Below are positions 35,484 to 44,864 of a stretch of 64,000 nucleotides of DNA, one piece after another (within the stretch, counting starts at the first letter, position 1; each line of letters begins with the position of its first letter). The notes under the pieces are model-generated. The model ran no database searches, was not told the DNA's origin, and saw only the letters and a list, made by a program, of their open reading frames with translations. The position numbers and the translations under genes are program-made. The stretch lies in the NCBI RefSeq assembly GCF_000697965.2, contig NZ_CP015880.1, positions 248,001 through 312,000 on the forward strand. The letters are read 5' to 3'. The stretch is from Ensifer adhaerens (GTDB lineage Bacteria; Pseudomonadota; Alphaproteobacteria; Rhizobiales; Rhizobiaceae).

Positions 35484-35513
35484 AAATCCCGCCCTCGTGG
35501 CGGGATTTTTCTT
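35484..35513 (+). terminator. Rho-independent terminator after fliF
   Basis: AAATCCCGCC (35484-35493) pairs with GGCGGGATTT (35499-35508) around a 5-base loop and continues into TTCTT. It is 31 bases past the fliF stop. Confidence 0.85.
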
Positions 35514-36295
35514 GTCCCCGCTGCCTGTGATCGCGCTCGCGATGGATTTCGATGTTCGGAGCAAATATTGCGGGAGTCCGGCCGCCGGTTTTCATCTGGC
35601 TTCAAAATTGCTTCAAGTTTCGAAGGGAGCTCGCGTGAGTCCCGGTGGAATCCCGGATGGTAATATTTTAACGATATCTTAATTTATAGATTCCGCGCGC
35701 CCGCATGACGTGCATTGTGCTGTGTCATCTACTATGACGGATTCGAGCAATACAGAGTTCAATCGAAATATATCTTTGTTATAGCCGAAATTAATTCTAT
35801 GGCTTTCACAATTTATATATCGGTAAAATGAGCGTTGTCTGAAAATAGGCTGGTGCATTTGAGCAACAGCTATGTAAACAAAGTATAATATCGCGCCAGT
35901 TCGAAATTCTCTGTGCGCGAAGAACCGTCCTTTTTTGGGATGAAATTCCGCTATTTTCCACTTGCAACGCTGCATCGAATCCCGCCTGAGGCGCGGAAAC
36001 CGCGGATTTTCAAGAGAAAAGCCTCGGTTTTTCAATGTGTTGCGATGCCGCGCCGGTTCCGGCGGTGGCGCAGGGGCGTTGGCAGGGGTGACTGATCGCG
36101 AATCGCGACATGCCAGCGGCACGAAGTAAATAGCCAGAAGAGGGCGATGTTTTTTTTCTCGCGTCGATGTACATTTTTAGCAGTTGATTCGTGTCCTGAT
36201 CTGCGACTGGTGGTGATATTCGGCTTCGGCCGGCTGTTGGCGGCGGCAGCGCAAATGCAGTTCCGGGATGTGGATCCGGCACAGGGGCTGAACTC
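35514..36295. other. Long AT-rich region upstream of visN
   Basis: About 780 bp separate the fliF terminator from visN. From 35640 to 35960 the DNA is much more AT-rich than the rest of the window. It contains an exact CtrA-type box at 35668-35682. The only sizeable open frame, 35679-36122 leftward, has Pro/Arg-rich then Phe/Tyr-rich content without a ribosome binding site and is not taken as a gene. The region probably integrates several regulators of the motility master genes. Confidence 0.5.
35668..35682 (+). promoter_or_regulatory. CtrA-type box in the visN upstream region
   Basis: TTAA (35668-35671), seven bases, TTAA (35679-35682) matches the CtrA consensus. It lies about 610 bases before the visN ATG, inside an AT-rich stretch, so a chance match is more likely than for the flagellin boxes. 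Confidence 0.45.
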
Positions 36296-37036
36296 ATGGA
36301 CATTTCGCAAGCAGACATTGCTGTCTGGCCTTTGCCGACGGCACCGACACGCGCACGCGGCGGCGGGTTTTCGCGCGAGCAGCTTTTGCGACGACTGGGC
36401 GAAGTCGCCGGGCGCGGTGCTCTCGGAAGCGGCCTTTCGGCGCTGACGGAATATGTCGGCGCAAGCCATTATCTGTTGGCGCGCTATGATCTGTCACAGG
36501 ACAGCGGTCTCGACCATGTGGTCTGCTCGGACTGGCCTTTCGACGTCGTCCGGCGGCTTTCCGGCGTGATCACCGCGCTTCATGCCAAGACCACCGAACT
36601 GGAAAAGTGCCTCGCGGTGTTGCAGCCGTGTTTTCATGCGCTGCCAGACAATACCGAGCTTCCGCGCGGCATCAGCCGCGAATATTGCGCGATCACCTTC
36701 AATGTCGGGCGCCTGCGTTTCTCCCTGATGCTTCTGGTCCCGGAAGACGTGATCCTGTCGCAGGAGAGCCTGCGTGACGTGACGTTGCTGGCGGGCTATC
36801 TGGCAAGCTTCACCACGCGCGCCGAAGTCCGCCATGACCGCGATTTCGAGCTTACGGAGCGCGAACTCGAGTGCCTGTTCTGGATTGCCGAAGGCAAGAC
36901 GAGCGAAGAGATCGCGGTGATCCTCGGCATTTCGCGCAACACCATCAACAACTACATCACCAGCGTCATGCGCAAGACTGCGACCAGGACGCGGTCGGAA
37001 GCGATTGCCTACGCGGTGCGCAACAATCTTGTGTAA
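36296..37036 (+). CDS. visN: LuxR-type motility regulator VisN
   Basis: This 246-aa protein has an N-terminal sensor-like domain and a C-terminal LuxR/GerE helix-turn-helix (FELTERELECLFWIAEGKTSEEIAVILGISRNTINNYITSVMRKTATRTRSEAIAYAVRNNLV). With VisR it forms the master activator of flagellar, motility and chemotaxis genes in S. meliloti, acting through Rem. visR follows 12 bases after the stop. The upstream region is unusually long and AT-rich. Confidence 0.92.
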   Translation: MDISQADIAVWPLPTAPTRARGGGFSREQLLRRLGEVAGRGALGSGLSALTEYVGASHYLLARYDLSQDSGLDHVVCSDWPFDVVRRLSGVITALHAKTTELEKCLAVLQPCFHALPDNTELPRGISREYCAITFNVGRLRFSLMLLVPEDVILSQESLRDVTLLAGYLASFTTRAEVRHDRDFELTERELECLFWIAEGKTSEEIAVILGISRNTINNYITSVMRKTATRTRSEAIAYAVRNNLV

Positions 37037-37048
37037 GGGACGGGCGCG

Positions 37049-37795
37049 ATGACGCATTTTCTTGGCGGCGGGCGGATCGAGGACGAGCAGAAGCTCGCGA
37101 GGAACGGCAACCGCGCCGCGCGAGCGGCCACCTTGGTCACGCGCCTGCAAGCCATGCAGCGTCAGATCAACGCCAAGCACTTTGCAGTCCTGCGGCTCAA
37201 CGGCAAGGGAACCGGCTGCGCCCGAAAGCTCACCTGTGTCCTCGACAACTGGGGCGTTGCTGCCGAAGCGAACGCCCATGATCTCGTCAATGCCTATGGC
37301 GAAGAACTCGTCGCTCATCTCGACCAGTCGCTGCTGCCGGTCCTTTGGGACGGCGCCGGCGAGCACCAGGCGGCAGAGCTTTCCGAGCTGGCGCCTTTCG
37401 CGCATCGCCTGAAGGGCCGCAAGCTTCCCTATTCCGGCATCGCCTTTCCCGTCAGGCTCGGCGCCCAGGGCAACGGCTATGTCGTCTTCGCAGGCAGCTA
37501 TGTGGACGCCTCCACCGAGCAGGTGGTCGATCTGCACGGCCGCAGCTGCATGATCATGACCGATCTGCTGGCGGCCGACGAGAAGCGTGTCGCACCGGCG
37601 GAAACCTTGAGCGACCGCGAGATCGCCTGCCTGCAGATGGCGGGCGACGGTCACATCAGCGAAGAGATCGCCGAGCGCATGGGACTTTCGGTCCACACGG
37701 TCAACGCCTATCTGGGCGCGGCGACGACGAAGCTCGATTCGGTCAACCGCATCCAGGCGATCGCCAAGGCAATCCGCCTCGGCTACATCAGCTGA
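37049..37795 (+). CDS. visR: LuxR-type motility regulator VisR
   Basis: This 248-aa partner of VisN has the same architecture: a variable N-terminal domain and a C-terminal GerE helix-turn-helix (ETLSDREIACLQMAGDGHISEEIAERMGLSVHTVNAYLGAATTKLDSVNRIQAIAKAIRLGYIS). VisN and VisR are thought to act as a heteromer. The two genes form a short operon, with visR ending about 100 bases before the convergent leftward flagellar block. Confidence 0.92.
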   Translation: MTHFLGGGRIEDEQKLARNGNRAARAATLVTRLQAMQRQINAKHFAVLRLNGKGTGCARKLTCVLDNWGVAAEANAHDLVNAYGEELVAHLDQSLLPVLWDGAGEHQAAELSELAPFAHRLKGRKLPYSGIAFPVRLGAQGNGYVVFAGSYVDASTEQVVDLHGRSCMIMTDLLAADEKRVAPAETLSDREIACLQMAGDGHISEEIAERMGLSVHTVNAYLGAATTKLDSVNRIQAIAKAIRLGYIS

Positions 37796-37901
37796 ATCTG
37801 AACTAGACGGGTCGCTCCGGCCTTTTGAGCAGCGGCGCCGACGGAATTTAACCTGCCAGCGTCAATCGCACGTCCGCACGAGACCCGTCGGAGCGGTGCT
37901 T

Positions 37902-38342
37902 TCAGCTCGCCAGCGGCAACTCATAGGACTTGATGAATTTCGCCTCTGCCAGGCTCCGAGCCAGGAAGGCCGTGTTCTCGTGCGGGTCGGACGAGGGGTT
38001 CTGGAAATTGATGTGGCTGATCTCGATCCCGGCCGTCTCGTTGCCGAGCGACAGGCGGACATAGATGGTCACGCCGCGGGGTTTCAGTTCGAGGTCGAGC
38101 ACGATTTCCGGCTCGCTGTCCCAATCCAGATTGTAGTTGCCGCCGAGGCCGAAATTGACCGTGCCGGGCAGAAAATAGAGCTCCGCTGCCGATTCGACGA
38201 GGTCAGCGAGGCTGGCATAGGACTCGAACCGCAATAGCGCGATGAAATCGGCGGCGTCGATGAGACGCAGTTCGGTCGCCACGGGGCGAATTGCTTCAGC
38301 TACGATCTGTTCCCGCTTCTCGGAGAATTCGCACTTTTTCAT
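37902..38342 (-). CDS. Hypothetical protein linked to flhB (146 aa)
   Basis: This 146-aa protein starts MKKCEFSEKREQIVAEAIRPVATELRLIDAADFIALLRFE and lacks a signal peptide or membrane helix. Sequence such as LYFLPGTVNFGLGGNYNLDWDSEPEIVLDLELKPRGVTIYVRLS suggests a mixed beta protein. It lies 5 bases downstream of flhB on the same strand and is the last gene of the leftward motA-flhB block, so a role near the motor or export gate is possible. I do not recognise a named family. Confidence 0.8.
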   Translation of the reverse strand: MKKCEFSEKREQIVAEAIRPVATELRLIDAADFIALLRFESYASLADLVESAAELYFLPGTVNFGLGGNYNLDWDSEPEIVLDLELKPRGVTIYVRLSLGNETAGIEISHINFQNPSSDPHENTAFLARSLAEAKFIKSYELPLAS

Positions 38343-38347
38343 CGGAG

Positions 38348-39424
38348 TTATGTCATCCGTTTTGGTTGCGACGCATGCACCCGGTGAATGAGTTCGGCAA
38401 CAGCCTTGTAAAACACCGGTGGAATCACACTATCGACCGAGACTTGTGCAAACATGGAGCGTGCAAGCGGCGGATCTTCGAAGACCGGAACACCGTTTTT
38501 CTCCGCAATCTCACGGATTTTGAGGGCAACCAGGTCCTGGCCCATTGCTACGACCACGGGGGCGTCGCTCTCCTCGCGGACATAACGCAAGGCGACGGCA
38601 TAGTGGGTCGGGTTGGCGATGACGAGCGTGGCGCGCGGCACAGACGAGATCATGCGCTTGCGCGCCCGGTCGCGTTGCATCGAGCGCAGGCGCGATTTGA
38701 CGATCGGGTCGCCCTGCGCCTGTTTCATTTCCTCCTTCACTTCCTGCTTGGTCATCATCAGTTCGGTGTACCAATGGTGCCGCGACCAGAAGAGGTCGGC
38801 GATCGCCAGCACAGCGGTCGACAGCAGAATGACGATCATTATCTCGTTGAGGTCGCTCGCCATCGTCGAGAACATCGTGACCGGATCAGAAAACATCAGG
38901 TCGAGCGTGGCGAAATAGTCGTTCCAGAGCACCAGAACGACGACGACTGACACGATGATGATCTTGAACAGCGACTTGCCGAATTCGACCAGGCCCTGGA
39001 TGCCGAAGATCCGCTTGAGCCCGGCCATCGGCGAAACCCGATTGAGCTTTGGCTGGATGCGGTCGAGAACCGGCACGGGCAGGTTCTGGAAGATGGAGGC
39101 GCCGACGCCGAAGACGATGAGCAGGACGAAAGCCGGGACAACCAGGGCTGTCGATTTCCAGATAAGATGGGTGATCAGTGCCACGACGTCGGTGGCGTTT
39201 TCCAGCCGCCAGGCCTCCGGTTGCTCGAAGATATCCTTGAGCGCTTCGGTGAGGGTGGCGACGCCGTCGGTCAGGAAGAAGACGAAGAAAATGTAGATCG
39301 CGAGCGTCGATGCGAACATCGTGGCTTCACGAGAAAAGGGCACGTTACCCTTTTCGGCGGCGTCGGAGATCTTCTTCTCTGACGGGGCTTCTGTTTTGCT
39401 GTCTTTATCCTGATCGTCCGACAT
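38348..39424 (-). CDS. flhB: Flagellar export protein FlhB
   Basis: This 358-aa protein has four membrane helices in its N-terminal half and the self-cleaving motif NPTH (in [13 protein letters not shown]) in the cytoplasmic C-terminal domain. FlhB belongs to the flagellar type III export gate and switches export from hook to filament proteins after cleavage. It is encoded after fliG with about 200 bases between, interrupted by a 12-bp hairpin. Confidence 0.95.
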   Translation of the reverse strand: MSDDQDKDSKTEAPSEKKISDAAEKGNVPFSREATMFASTLAIYIFFVFFLTDGVATLTEALKDIFEQPEAWRLENATDVVALITHLIWKSTALVVPAFVLLIVFGVGASIFQNLPVPVLDRIQPKLNRVSPMAGLKRIFGIQGLVEFGKSLFKIIIVSVVVVLVLWNDYFATLDLMFSDPVTMFSTMASDLNEIMIVILLSTAVLAIADLFWSRHHWYTELMMTKQEVKEEMKQAQGDPIVKSRLRSMQRDRARKRMISSVPRATLVIANPTHYAVALRYVREESDAPVVVAMGQDLVALKIREIAEKNGVPVFEDPPLARSMFAQVSVDSVIPPVFYKAVAELIHRVHASQPKRMT

Positions 39425-39528
39425 GAGACAGGACGGCTCCCGGTTCCTCTACAGCGACGCGCGTCCGGCGGACATACGCCCTGCATTGCGCCTCCTGTAG
39501 TGGACCGAGCGCGGGAACCAGGCAAGAG

Positions 39529-39556
39529 TTGAGCCCCGGCATTCGCCGGGGCTCAA
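39529..39556 (-). terminator. Perfect 12-bp hairpin between fliG and flhB
   Basis: TTGAGCCCCGGC (39529-39540) and GCCGGGGCTCAA (39545-39556) form a perfect 12-bp stem with a 4-base loop. On the leftward strand it lies 67 bases after fliG. The tail (CTCTTGCC) is weakly T-rich. It would limit read-through into flhB or protect the upstream message. Confidence 0.55.
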
Positions 39557-39622
39557 CAGAAATTACCCTTTGGGGAGCGGTAGCCCGGCCGCTTTGTGCG
39601 GCTCGTCAGACGGAGGCAGGCC

Positions 39623-40654
39623 TCAGGCCGCCTGCACGTCCTTTTCCTTGAGCTCGAGCTGTCCGTTCGCAGCCAACCTGATGGCTTCCTGCGTGATCGA
39701 GCGGCGTGCGATGGCGATATCGCGCGGATTGATGCCGGCATCGCCCATGGCGAGATCGGACTCGATCATGCGGCGCTGGCGCGCGCCGATCGAGGCGAGT
39801 ACCGATTCGCGCAGTTCCGACGTCGAGCCGCGCAGCGCCATCGTGATGATGTCGGTCGACACGTCGTTGAAGAGCTGAACGCGGCTGCGCTGTGGCATGT
39901 AGAGCACGTCGTCGAAGAGGAAGATCTTCGGGCGTACCTTGTTGGCGGAGGCGGTGCTGAGCGATTCGAGCGAGGCGAGCAGCGTATCGACCTGCGGCTT
40001 GTCGAGTTCGTTCATCACCTCGGCGATCTTGGCCGGGCCCGCCGAATTGCGTTCCGCTTCCATCTCGCCGATCATTTCCATGACGCGGTTTTCGATGATC
40101 GCAGCGGCCTTCGGGTTGACGTCCTTCATGTTGACGGCGCGCTTCAGGATGTCCGGGCGCTGTTCTTCCGACAGCTGCAGCAGCACCTTGGCGCCGAAGC
40201 TGGAAGGCATCATCGACAGCACGTAAGCGATTGTCTGCGCATGTTCCTTGGCAAGCTGGACGGAAACGGCAACCGGGTCGCACTCCTGGAGGCGATCCCA
40301 GATGTTGGCTTCGTAGGACTGGAAGGTGGCGCGTCGGCCGAGCAGGCCATCGACTTCGTCCGGCGTCAGGCCTTCTTCGAGAATGCTCTCGATCGCCTTG
40401 GCGTTGTCCATGAGGCCGGCACCCTCGGTGAAGAGGTCTTCGAACTCGTTGACGAGCGCTTCGAGCTCATGCGGCGGAATGGCGCGCAGCGACTGCGCCG
40501 AGGCGATGATCGACTGCAGCTCGCTCTGGGTGAAGAACTTCAACAGCTTGCTGGCGACGCCCTTGCCCATGGCAAGCAGAACGGCCGCCGCCTTGTCCGT
40601 CTGGCTGAGCGGCCTTGATAGCGCCTGAGCCTCGAAACTTTCGAAATCCATCAT
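39623..40654 (-). CDS. fliG: Flagellar motor switch protein FliG
   Basis: This 343-aa protein matches FliG: N-terminal FliF-binding region (SQTDKAAAVLLAMGKGVASKLLKFF), middle domain with the EHAQTIAYVLSMMP segment (EHPQTIA in others) and C-terminal torque helix region (LFDDVLYMPQRSRVQLFNDV...LRGSTSELRESVLASIGARQRRMIESDL) with charged residues that face MotA. It is the rotor part that contacts the stator. It follows fliN by 29 bases. Confidence 0.95.
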   Translation of the reverse strand: MMDFESFEAQALSRPLSQTDKAAAVLLAMGKGVASKLLKFFTQSELQSIIASAQSLRAIPPHELEALVNEFEDLFTEGAGLMDNAKAIESILEEGLTPDEVDGLLGRRATFQSYEANIWDRLQECDPVAVSVQLAKEHAQTIAYVLSMMPSSFGAKVLLQLSEEQRPDILKRAVNMKDVNPKAAAIIENRVMEMIGEMEAERNSAGPAKIAEVMNELDKPQVDTLLASLESLSTASANKVRPKIFLFDDVLYMPQRSRVQLFNDVSTDIITMALRGSTSELRESVLASIGARQRRMIESDLAMGDAGINPRDIAIARRSITQEAIRLAANGQLELKEKDVQAA

Positions 40655-40683
40655 GGATTCATCCTTCGCCCAATCATTGGGCC

Positions 40684-41292
40684 CTACGACTTCTTATTGC
40701 CCTTGATCTCGATGAGTTTGACGCCGAAGCGGGTATCGTCGCCTTCGAGAACGGTAATTTCGCCACGGCCGATCACGCGACCGTTGACCATGATCTCCAC
40801 CGGCTCGCCGATGCGGCGATCCAGCGCGATCGTTGCGCCTTCGCTGAGGTTCATGAGGCCCGAAACCTGCATCCGGCTCGAGCCGAGCACGATCTGGACG
40901 TCGATCGGAATGTCCATGATCAGGTCGAGATTGGCGTTCATGCCGCTGCCGGGCGGTGTATCGACGGCCACATCAGCGCTGTCGAAGGACGTCGCGGCAA
41001 AATCCGTGCCGCCGAAGTCGCTCGTCGCGGCCGCGCCGCCGAGGTCGGCGCCGAAGTCGCTGGAGCCGAAATCGCCGCCGAATGCGTCGAGGCCGCCAGC
41101 GGCCGGTGCGCCAAAATCACTGCCGAAATCGGTCGTGCCAAGCGTTTCGGCGCCGAATTCGGAGCCGAAAGCATCAGGCGTGTCGGAATCCTGCTTCAGG
41201 ACACCGCGCAGGTCATTGATCGCCTGGTCGAGTTCCATGTCTCCGACAGCGACTTCGGCCTGTTCGTTGATGGGTGCTTTTTTGGGTGCCAT
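40684..41292 (-). CDS. fliN: Flagellar motor switch protein FliN with DFG-rich N-terminus
   Basis: The last 80 residues ([52 protein letters not shown]...RFGVKLIEI) are a standard FliN/SpoA domain of the C-ring. Residues 40-110 are low-complexity, rich in Phe-Gly and Asp-Phe-Gly units ([32 protein letters not shown]). At 202 aa it is much longer than E. coli FliN (137 aa). ATG 41292 is chosen, with GGAA ten bases upstream; ATG 41328 is an alternative without a ribosome binding site. It lies between fliM and fliG. Confidence 0.92.
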   Translation of the reverse strand: MAPKKAPINEQAEVAVGDMELDQAINDLRGVLKQDSDTPDAFGSEFGAETLGTTDFGSDFGAPAAGGLDAFGGDFGSSDFGADLGGAAATSDFGGTDFAATSFDSADVAVDTPPGSGMNANLDLIMDIPIDVQIVLGSSRMQVSGLMNLSEGATIALDRRIGEPVEIMVNGRVIGRGEITVLEGDDTRFGVKLIEIKGNKKS

Positions 41293-41352
41293 GTGAGAAC
41301 TATTCCAGTTGAAGCTTGCCTCAGGCATGCTGCGAGCGCGCGGCAGGCCGAT

Positions 41353-42288
41353 TTAACTCATGATGTGGCGAAGGATGTCCTGTTCGGATCCGTGCGTATC
41401 CTTGACCCGAACCGTGTATTTCGATCCGGCGCGCCCGAATTCGCAGACATAGAGGTCGCGGCCATTGGCGTTGACGTCGACGCGAACGTCCTGGGCGTCG
41501 AGGAAGGGAATGACGTCGCCCGGTTGCAGGCGGCTGATCGTGTCGAGCGTCAGGCTTTCGAGCCGGATGCGCGCCTCGATCGTCACCGCCGAACGGCGAA
41601 CCTGTTCTTCCAGCTGCTCCGTCCACTCGGCCTTCGCCTTGCGCTGCTGTCCGCTTCCCTTGGGGAAGACGATCGTTGTCTTCAGAAGCACGCTTTGCGG
41701 AACGATGATCGAGAAGGTGGAAAGCACGGGGCCGAAGCCGATCGTCATGTCGATGGCGCCGGCGTGAACGTCCTCGATCATCGGATCGGGCTTGGCGCGC
41801 GCCACGCTGTTGAGCGGGCGTTCGACGATCGGCTCGAAACCGCCGGGGGCATTGACGGCGGTCCTGAGCACGTCGGCGATCTTCTCGAACAGCGGCACGG
41901 CCACGTCGATCTCGATCTGGGAGAGCGCGCGCGGCTGCGGCTCTTCGATGCCGGCGGGCTCGGCGCCGAGCAGCGCCTCCACCAGAGCGATGATGATCGG
42001 GCTGTCGCAGCCGATCTGAAAGTCCGTGCACCAGTTACGCAGCGAAACCTCGCTGATGAGCACGCCGGTGCCCATCGACGCGATCAATTCGCGGCGCATG
42101 CCGGTCCGATGGCCGGCATAGCCGATGGTGATGTCGAGACCCGTCTCCGCTCGGCAGATATCCGGCAGGAATTCGCCGAAGACCTGGCCGAGTTCGAGGG
42201 CCAGTCGGCCGATCACCCGGTCGTCGCCGAGCGCGCCGGTCATGCGCGCCAGAAGTTTACGGTCGAATGCGTGAACGTTGGAGGTCAT
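41353..42288 (-). CDS. fliM: Flagellar motor switch protein FliM
   Basis: This 311-aa protein has the FliM middle domain (GALGDDRVIGRLALELGQVFGEFLPDICRAETGLDITIGYAG) and a C-terminal SpoA domain (VRRSAVTIEARIRLESLTLDTISRLQPGDVIPFLDAQDVRVDVNANGRDLYVCEFGRAG). It binds CheY-P and changes motor output. ATG 42288 is preferred over an upstream in-frame start at 42321, which overlaps motA. The CheY-binding N-terminal peptide of enteric FliM (LSQxEIDALL) is not obvious. Confidence 0.9.
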   Translation of the reverse strand: MTSNVHAFDRKLLARMTGALGDDRVIGRLALELGQVFGEFLPDICRAETGLDITIGYAGHRTGMRRELIASMGTGVLISEVSLRNWCTDFQIGCDSPIIIALVEALLGAEPAGIEEPQPRALSQIEIDVAVPLFEKIADVLRTAVNAPGGFEPIVERPLNSVARAKPDPMIEDVHAGAIDMTIGFGPVLSTFSIIVPQSVLLKTTIVFPKGSGQQRKAKAEWTEQLEEQVRRSAVTIEARIRLESLTLDTISRLQPGDVIPFLDAQDVRVDVNANGRDLYVCEFGRAGSKYTVRVKDTHGSEQDILRHIMS

Positions 42289-42292
42289 CAGA

Positions 42293-43171
42293 TCAAGCCG
42301 CCTTGCTTTCGCCGCCGCCACCGGGGTTCATCATTTCCTGCTCGACTGCGTCGATCGACGGACGCTCGTAGGCCGAGATGGTCTTGCGGCCATATTCGAG
42401 AGCAACCTGCGGAACCGAACCGTTCATGTAGGCAAGCAGCGTCTGCTTGACGATGATGTAGAGGCGGTTCTGCTTTTCACGCACCGATTTGACGTTGGCG
42501 ACCAGCGGCGCGACGATCGAATAGGAGAGAAACACGCCGAGCAGGGTGCCGACGAGGGCGGCCGCGATCTTGGCGCCCAGAACTTCCGGCGCCTCGCTGA
42601 TAGCACCCATCGCCTTGATGACGCCGAGAACGGCTGCGACGATACCGATCGCCGGGAAGGCGTCGCCCATCGTGTTCAGCGCGTGATAGCACTTCATCTT
42701 GTCGTGGGTGATGGTCTGGATTTCCTCGTCCATCAGCGCTTCGATCTCGTGCGAACGGGCGTTGCCGATGATGATCAGGCGCACGTAATCGCAGATGAAA
42801 GCGGTCAGTTCCTTGTTCTTCAGAACCGTCGGGGCCGACTGGAAGATCGAAGATTCCTCGGGGTTGTCGATGTGGCTTTCGATCTCGTTGCGCGACTTGG
42901 TGCGCAGGTCGCGCATCAGCGAATAGAGAACGCCGAGTGTGTCGAGATATTCGCGCTCTTTCGGCACCTTGTGGCGAAAGGCTTCGCCGAGCGCCTTGCC
43001 GGTATCCTTCACCACCTTCATGGAGTTGGCCATGATGAAACCGCCGACGCCGGCGCCACCGATGATCAACAGTTCGAAGGGCTGGTTGAGGACTTCCATG
43101 TGGCCGCCCATCGCCAGATAGCCGCCGAGGATACAGCCGAACGTCACAAGAAGCCCGATGATGATATTCAT
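42293..43171 (-). CDS. motA: Flagellar stator protein MotA
   Basis: This 292-aa membrane protein has four helices: two at the start ([42 protein letters not shown]) and two later ([41 protein letters not shown]), with a large charged cytoplasmic loop. It forms the proton channel with MotB and pushes FliG. It is first in the leftward block motA-fliM-fliN-fliG-flhB and diverges from the DUF1217 gene. Confidence 0.95.
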   Translation of the reverse strand: MNIIIGLLVTFGCILGGYLAMGGHMEVLNQPFELLIIGGAGVGGFIMANSMKVVKDTGKALGEAFRHKVPKEREYLDTLGVLYSLMRDLRTKSRNEIESHIDNPEESSIFQSAPTVLKNKELTAFICDYVRLIIIGNARSHEIEALMDEEIQTITHDKMKCYHALNTMGDAFPAIGIVAAVLGVIKAMGAISEAPEVLGAKIAAALVGTLLGVFLSYSIVAPLVANVKSVREKQNRLYIIVKQTLLAYMNGSVPQVALEYGRKTISAYERPSIDAVEQEMMNPGGGGESKAA

Positions 43172-43353
43172 TTTCGATACCTGCCGCGATCTTATTTTCC
43201 GCTAACGGGATACGGTTTCATCCTTGCGTGAGGCTGGCCGGTCCTGGCGACAAGGCCACCTGGCGGAACAGGTTCGCGCAAGGCTGTCCGGTCAGGATTT
43301 GTCAGGGCAGGCTCAGGGGCTGCCTGTCTCATTCCGGCAGGGGCGGAGCGATC

Positions 43354-44133
43354 GTGACCACGACCTATACGAGCTACAAGCTGATTACGGCCGACTTGAC
43401 GAAGTCGCTGGCCCGCGTTGCCGAGCAGCCGGATGTGGCGCGCGAGACCGCGTACTATCTGTCGAAGATCGGCGACGTCAAAACGATCGACGACTTCTTT
43501 GCCGATACCCGCCTCTACAATTACGCGATGAAGGCGCATGGCCTGGAAGACATGGCCTATGCCAAGGCCTTCATGCGCAAGGTGCTGACCGAAGGCGTCG
43601 ACAACGAAGATGCCTTTGCCAACAAGCTGACCGACAACCGTTACAAGCAGCTCGTCGAATCGCTGAATTTTGCCGCCCACGGCGCGGCCGCCACATCCTT
43701 CGACCGTGCGCAGAAGGGCGTCGCAGAAAAATACACGCGCCAGACCTTGGAACAGGACGCAGGCGAAGAGAATGCCGGCGTCAGGCTTGCCCTTTATTTT
43801 TCGCGCATGGCGCCGACGATCAACAGCGGCTACGCCATCATCGCCGATGAGGCGATTGCCCAGGTGGTGCGCACGGCCCTGCAGCTGCCCGACGAATTCG
43901 CAGCGACCAATGTCGATCGCCAGGCCGAAACCTATGAACAGGCGCTCGATTTCAAGGACTTCCAGGACCCGACCAAGGTAGCCGAGTTTCTCGACCGGTT
44001 CACCGCGCTCTGGGAAACCAAAAATTCAACGGACGGTTATGATCCGCTCGCGGTCTTCGGCTCATCGAGCGGCTACGGCATTTCTTCCGATCTTCTCCTG
44101 TCCATCAACAGCCTGAAACTCGGGGGAAACTGA
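43354..44133 (+). CDS. DUF1217 flagellar-locus protein
   Basis: This 259-aa protein has the repeated helical pattern of DUF1217, found mostly next to flagellar rod genes in alphaproteobacteria (TYTSYKLITADLTKSLARVAEQPDVARETAYYLSKIGDVKTIDDFFADTRLYNYAMKAHGLEDMAYA). No signal peptide or membrane segment is visible. I chose GTG 43354, with GGCGGAGCG just upstream; the frame also opens at 43228, but that leader looks non-coding. It lies two bases before flgF and probably acts in rod assembly, though the function is not established. Confidence 0.83.
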   Translation: MTTTYTSYKLITADLTKSLARVAEQPDVARETAYYLSKIGDVKTIDDFFADTRLYNYAMKAHGLEDMAYAKAFMRKVLTEGVDNEDAFANKLTDNRYKQLVESLNFAAHGAAATSFDRAQKGVAEKYTRQTLEQDAGEENAGVRLALYFSRMAPTINSGYAIIADEAIAQVVRTALQLPDEFAATNVDRQAETYEQALDFKDFQDPTKVAEFLDRFTALWETKNSTDGYDPLAVFGSSSGYGISSDLLLSINSLKLGGN

Positions 44134-44135
44134 GC

Positions 44136-44861
44136 GTGCAAACCGGTCTTTACGTCGCGATTTCGTCGCAGATGGCGCTTGAAAAGCGCCTCAATACGCT
44201 TGCCGACAACATCGCGAACGCCAACACCGTCGGCTTCCGCGGCACCGAGGTGAAGTTCAACGAGATGCTCGGCGACACGAAGCCGACCAAGGTTGCCTAC
44301 GTCAACAAGGGCGAGGAGTTCCTGAACACCAGCAACGGTTCGCTGACGCGCACCGGCTCGGCGCTCGACTTCGCCGTCAAGGGCGATGCCTGGTTCCAGA
44401 TCGAGACGCCCGCCGGCCCGGCGCTGACGCGCGACGGGCGGTTCACGCTGACGGATACCGGCGAACTCGTCACCATTCGCGGCTATCCGGTTCTCGACGC
44501 CGGCGGCGCGCCGATCCAGCTCAACGGCAACGGCGGCGACATCACCGTCGGCGCCGATGGTGCGCTTCACCAGAACGGTGTCGCGGTCGCCTCGCTCGGC
44601 CTTTACGAGGCCGATTTCAGCAAGGGTTTCATCCGTCTCGACAACAGCGCCGTTCAGCCGGCGGCACAGGTCGAGCCGGTCGTCGACCGTTTCGATGTAG
44701 GCGTCATGCAGGGCTTCCTCGAGGAGTCCAACGTCAATGCCATTCAGGAAATGTCGCAGCTGATCATGGTCACCCGCGCCTTCGACAACATCACCGCCCT
44801 GCTGCGCGACAGCGAAGGATCGCTCGAAGAAGCGGTCAAGACGCTTGGCGGCAGCCGCTAA
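44136..44861 (+). CDS. flgF: Flagellar proximal rod protein FlgF
   Basis: This 241-aa protein has the rod signature LADNIANANTVGFRGTEVKFNEML near its start and the C-terminal FlgG-like tail LEESNVNAIQEMSQLIMVTRAFDNI. It is exported without a signal peptide through the flagellar type III system and forms part of the proximal rod. It begins with GTG 44136 behind a strong GGGGGA site. Confidence 0.93.
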   Translation: MQTGLYVAISSQMALEKRLNTLADNIANANTVGFRGTEVKFNEMLGDTKPTKVAYVNKGEEFLNTSNGSLTRTGSALDFAVKGDAWFQIETPAGPALTRDGRFTLTDTGELVTIRGYPVLDAGGAPIQLNGNGGDITVGADGALHQNGVAVASLGLYEADFSKGFIRLDNSAVQPAAQVEPVVDRFDVGVMQGFLEESNVNAIQEMSQLIMVTRAFDNITALLRDSEGSLEEAVKTLGGSR

Positions 44862-44864
44862 TCT

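Noticed and set aside
35679..36122. Leftward 147-codon open frame in the AT-rich region before visN
   Set aside because: No ribosome binding site, patchy composition and no recognisable domain; it overlaps a probable control region.
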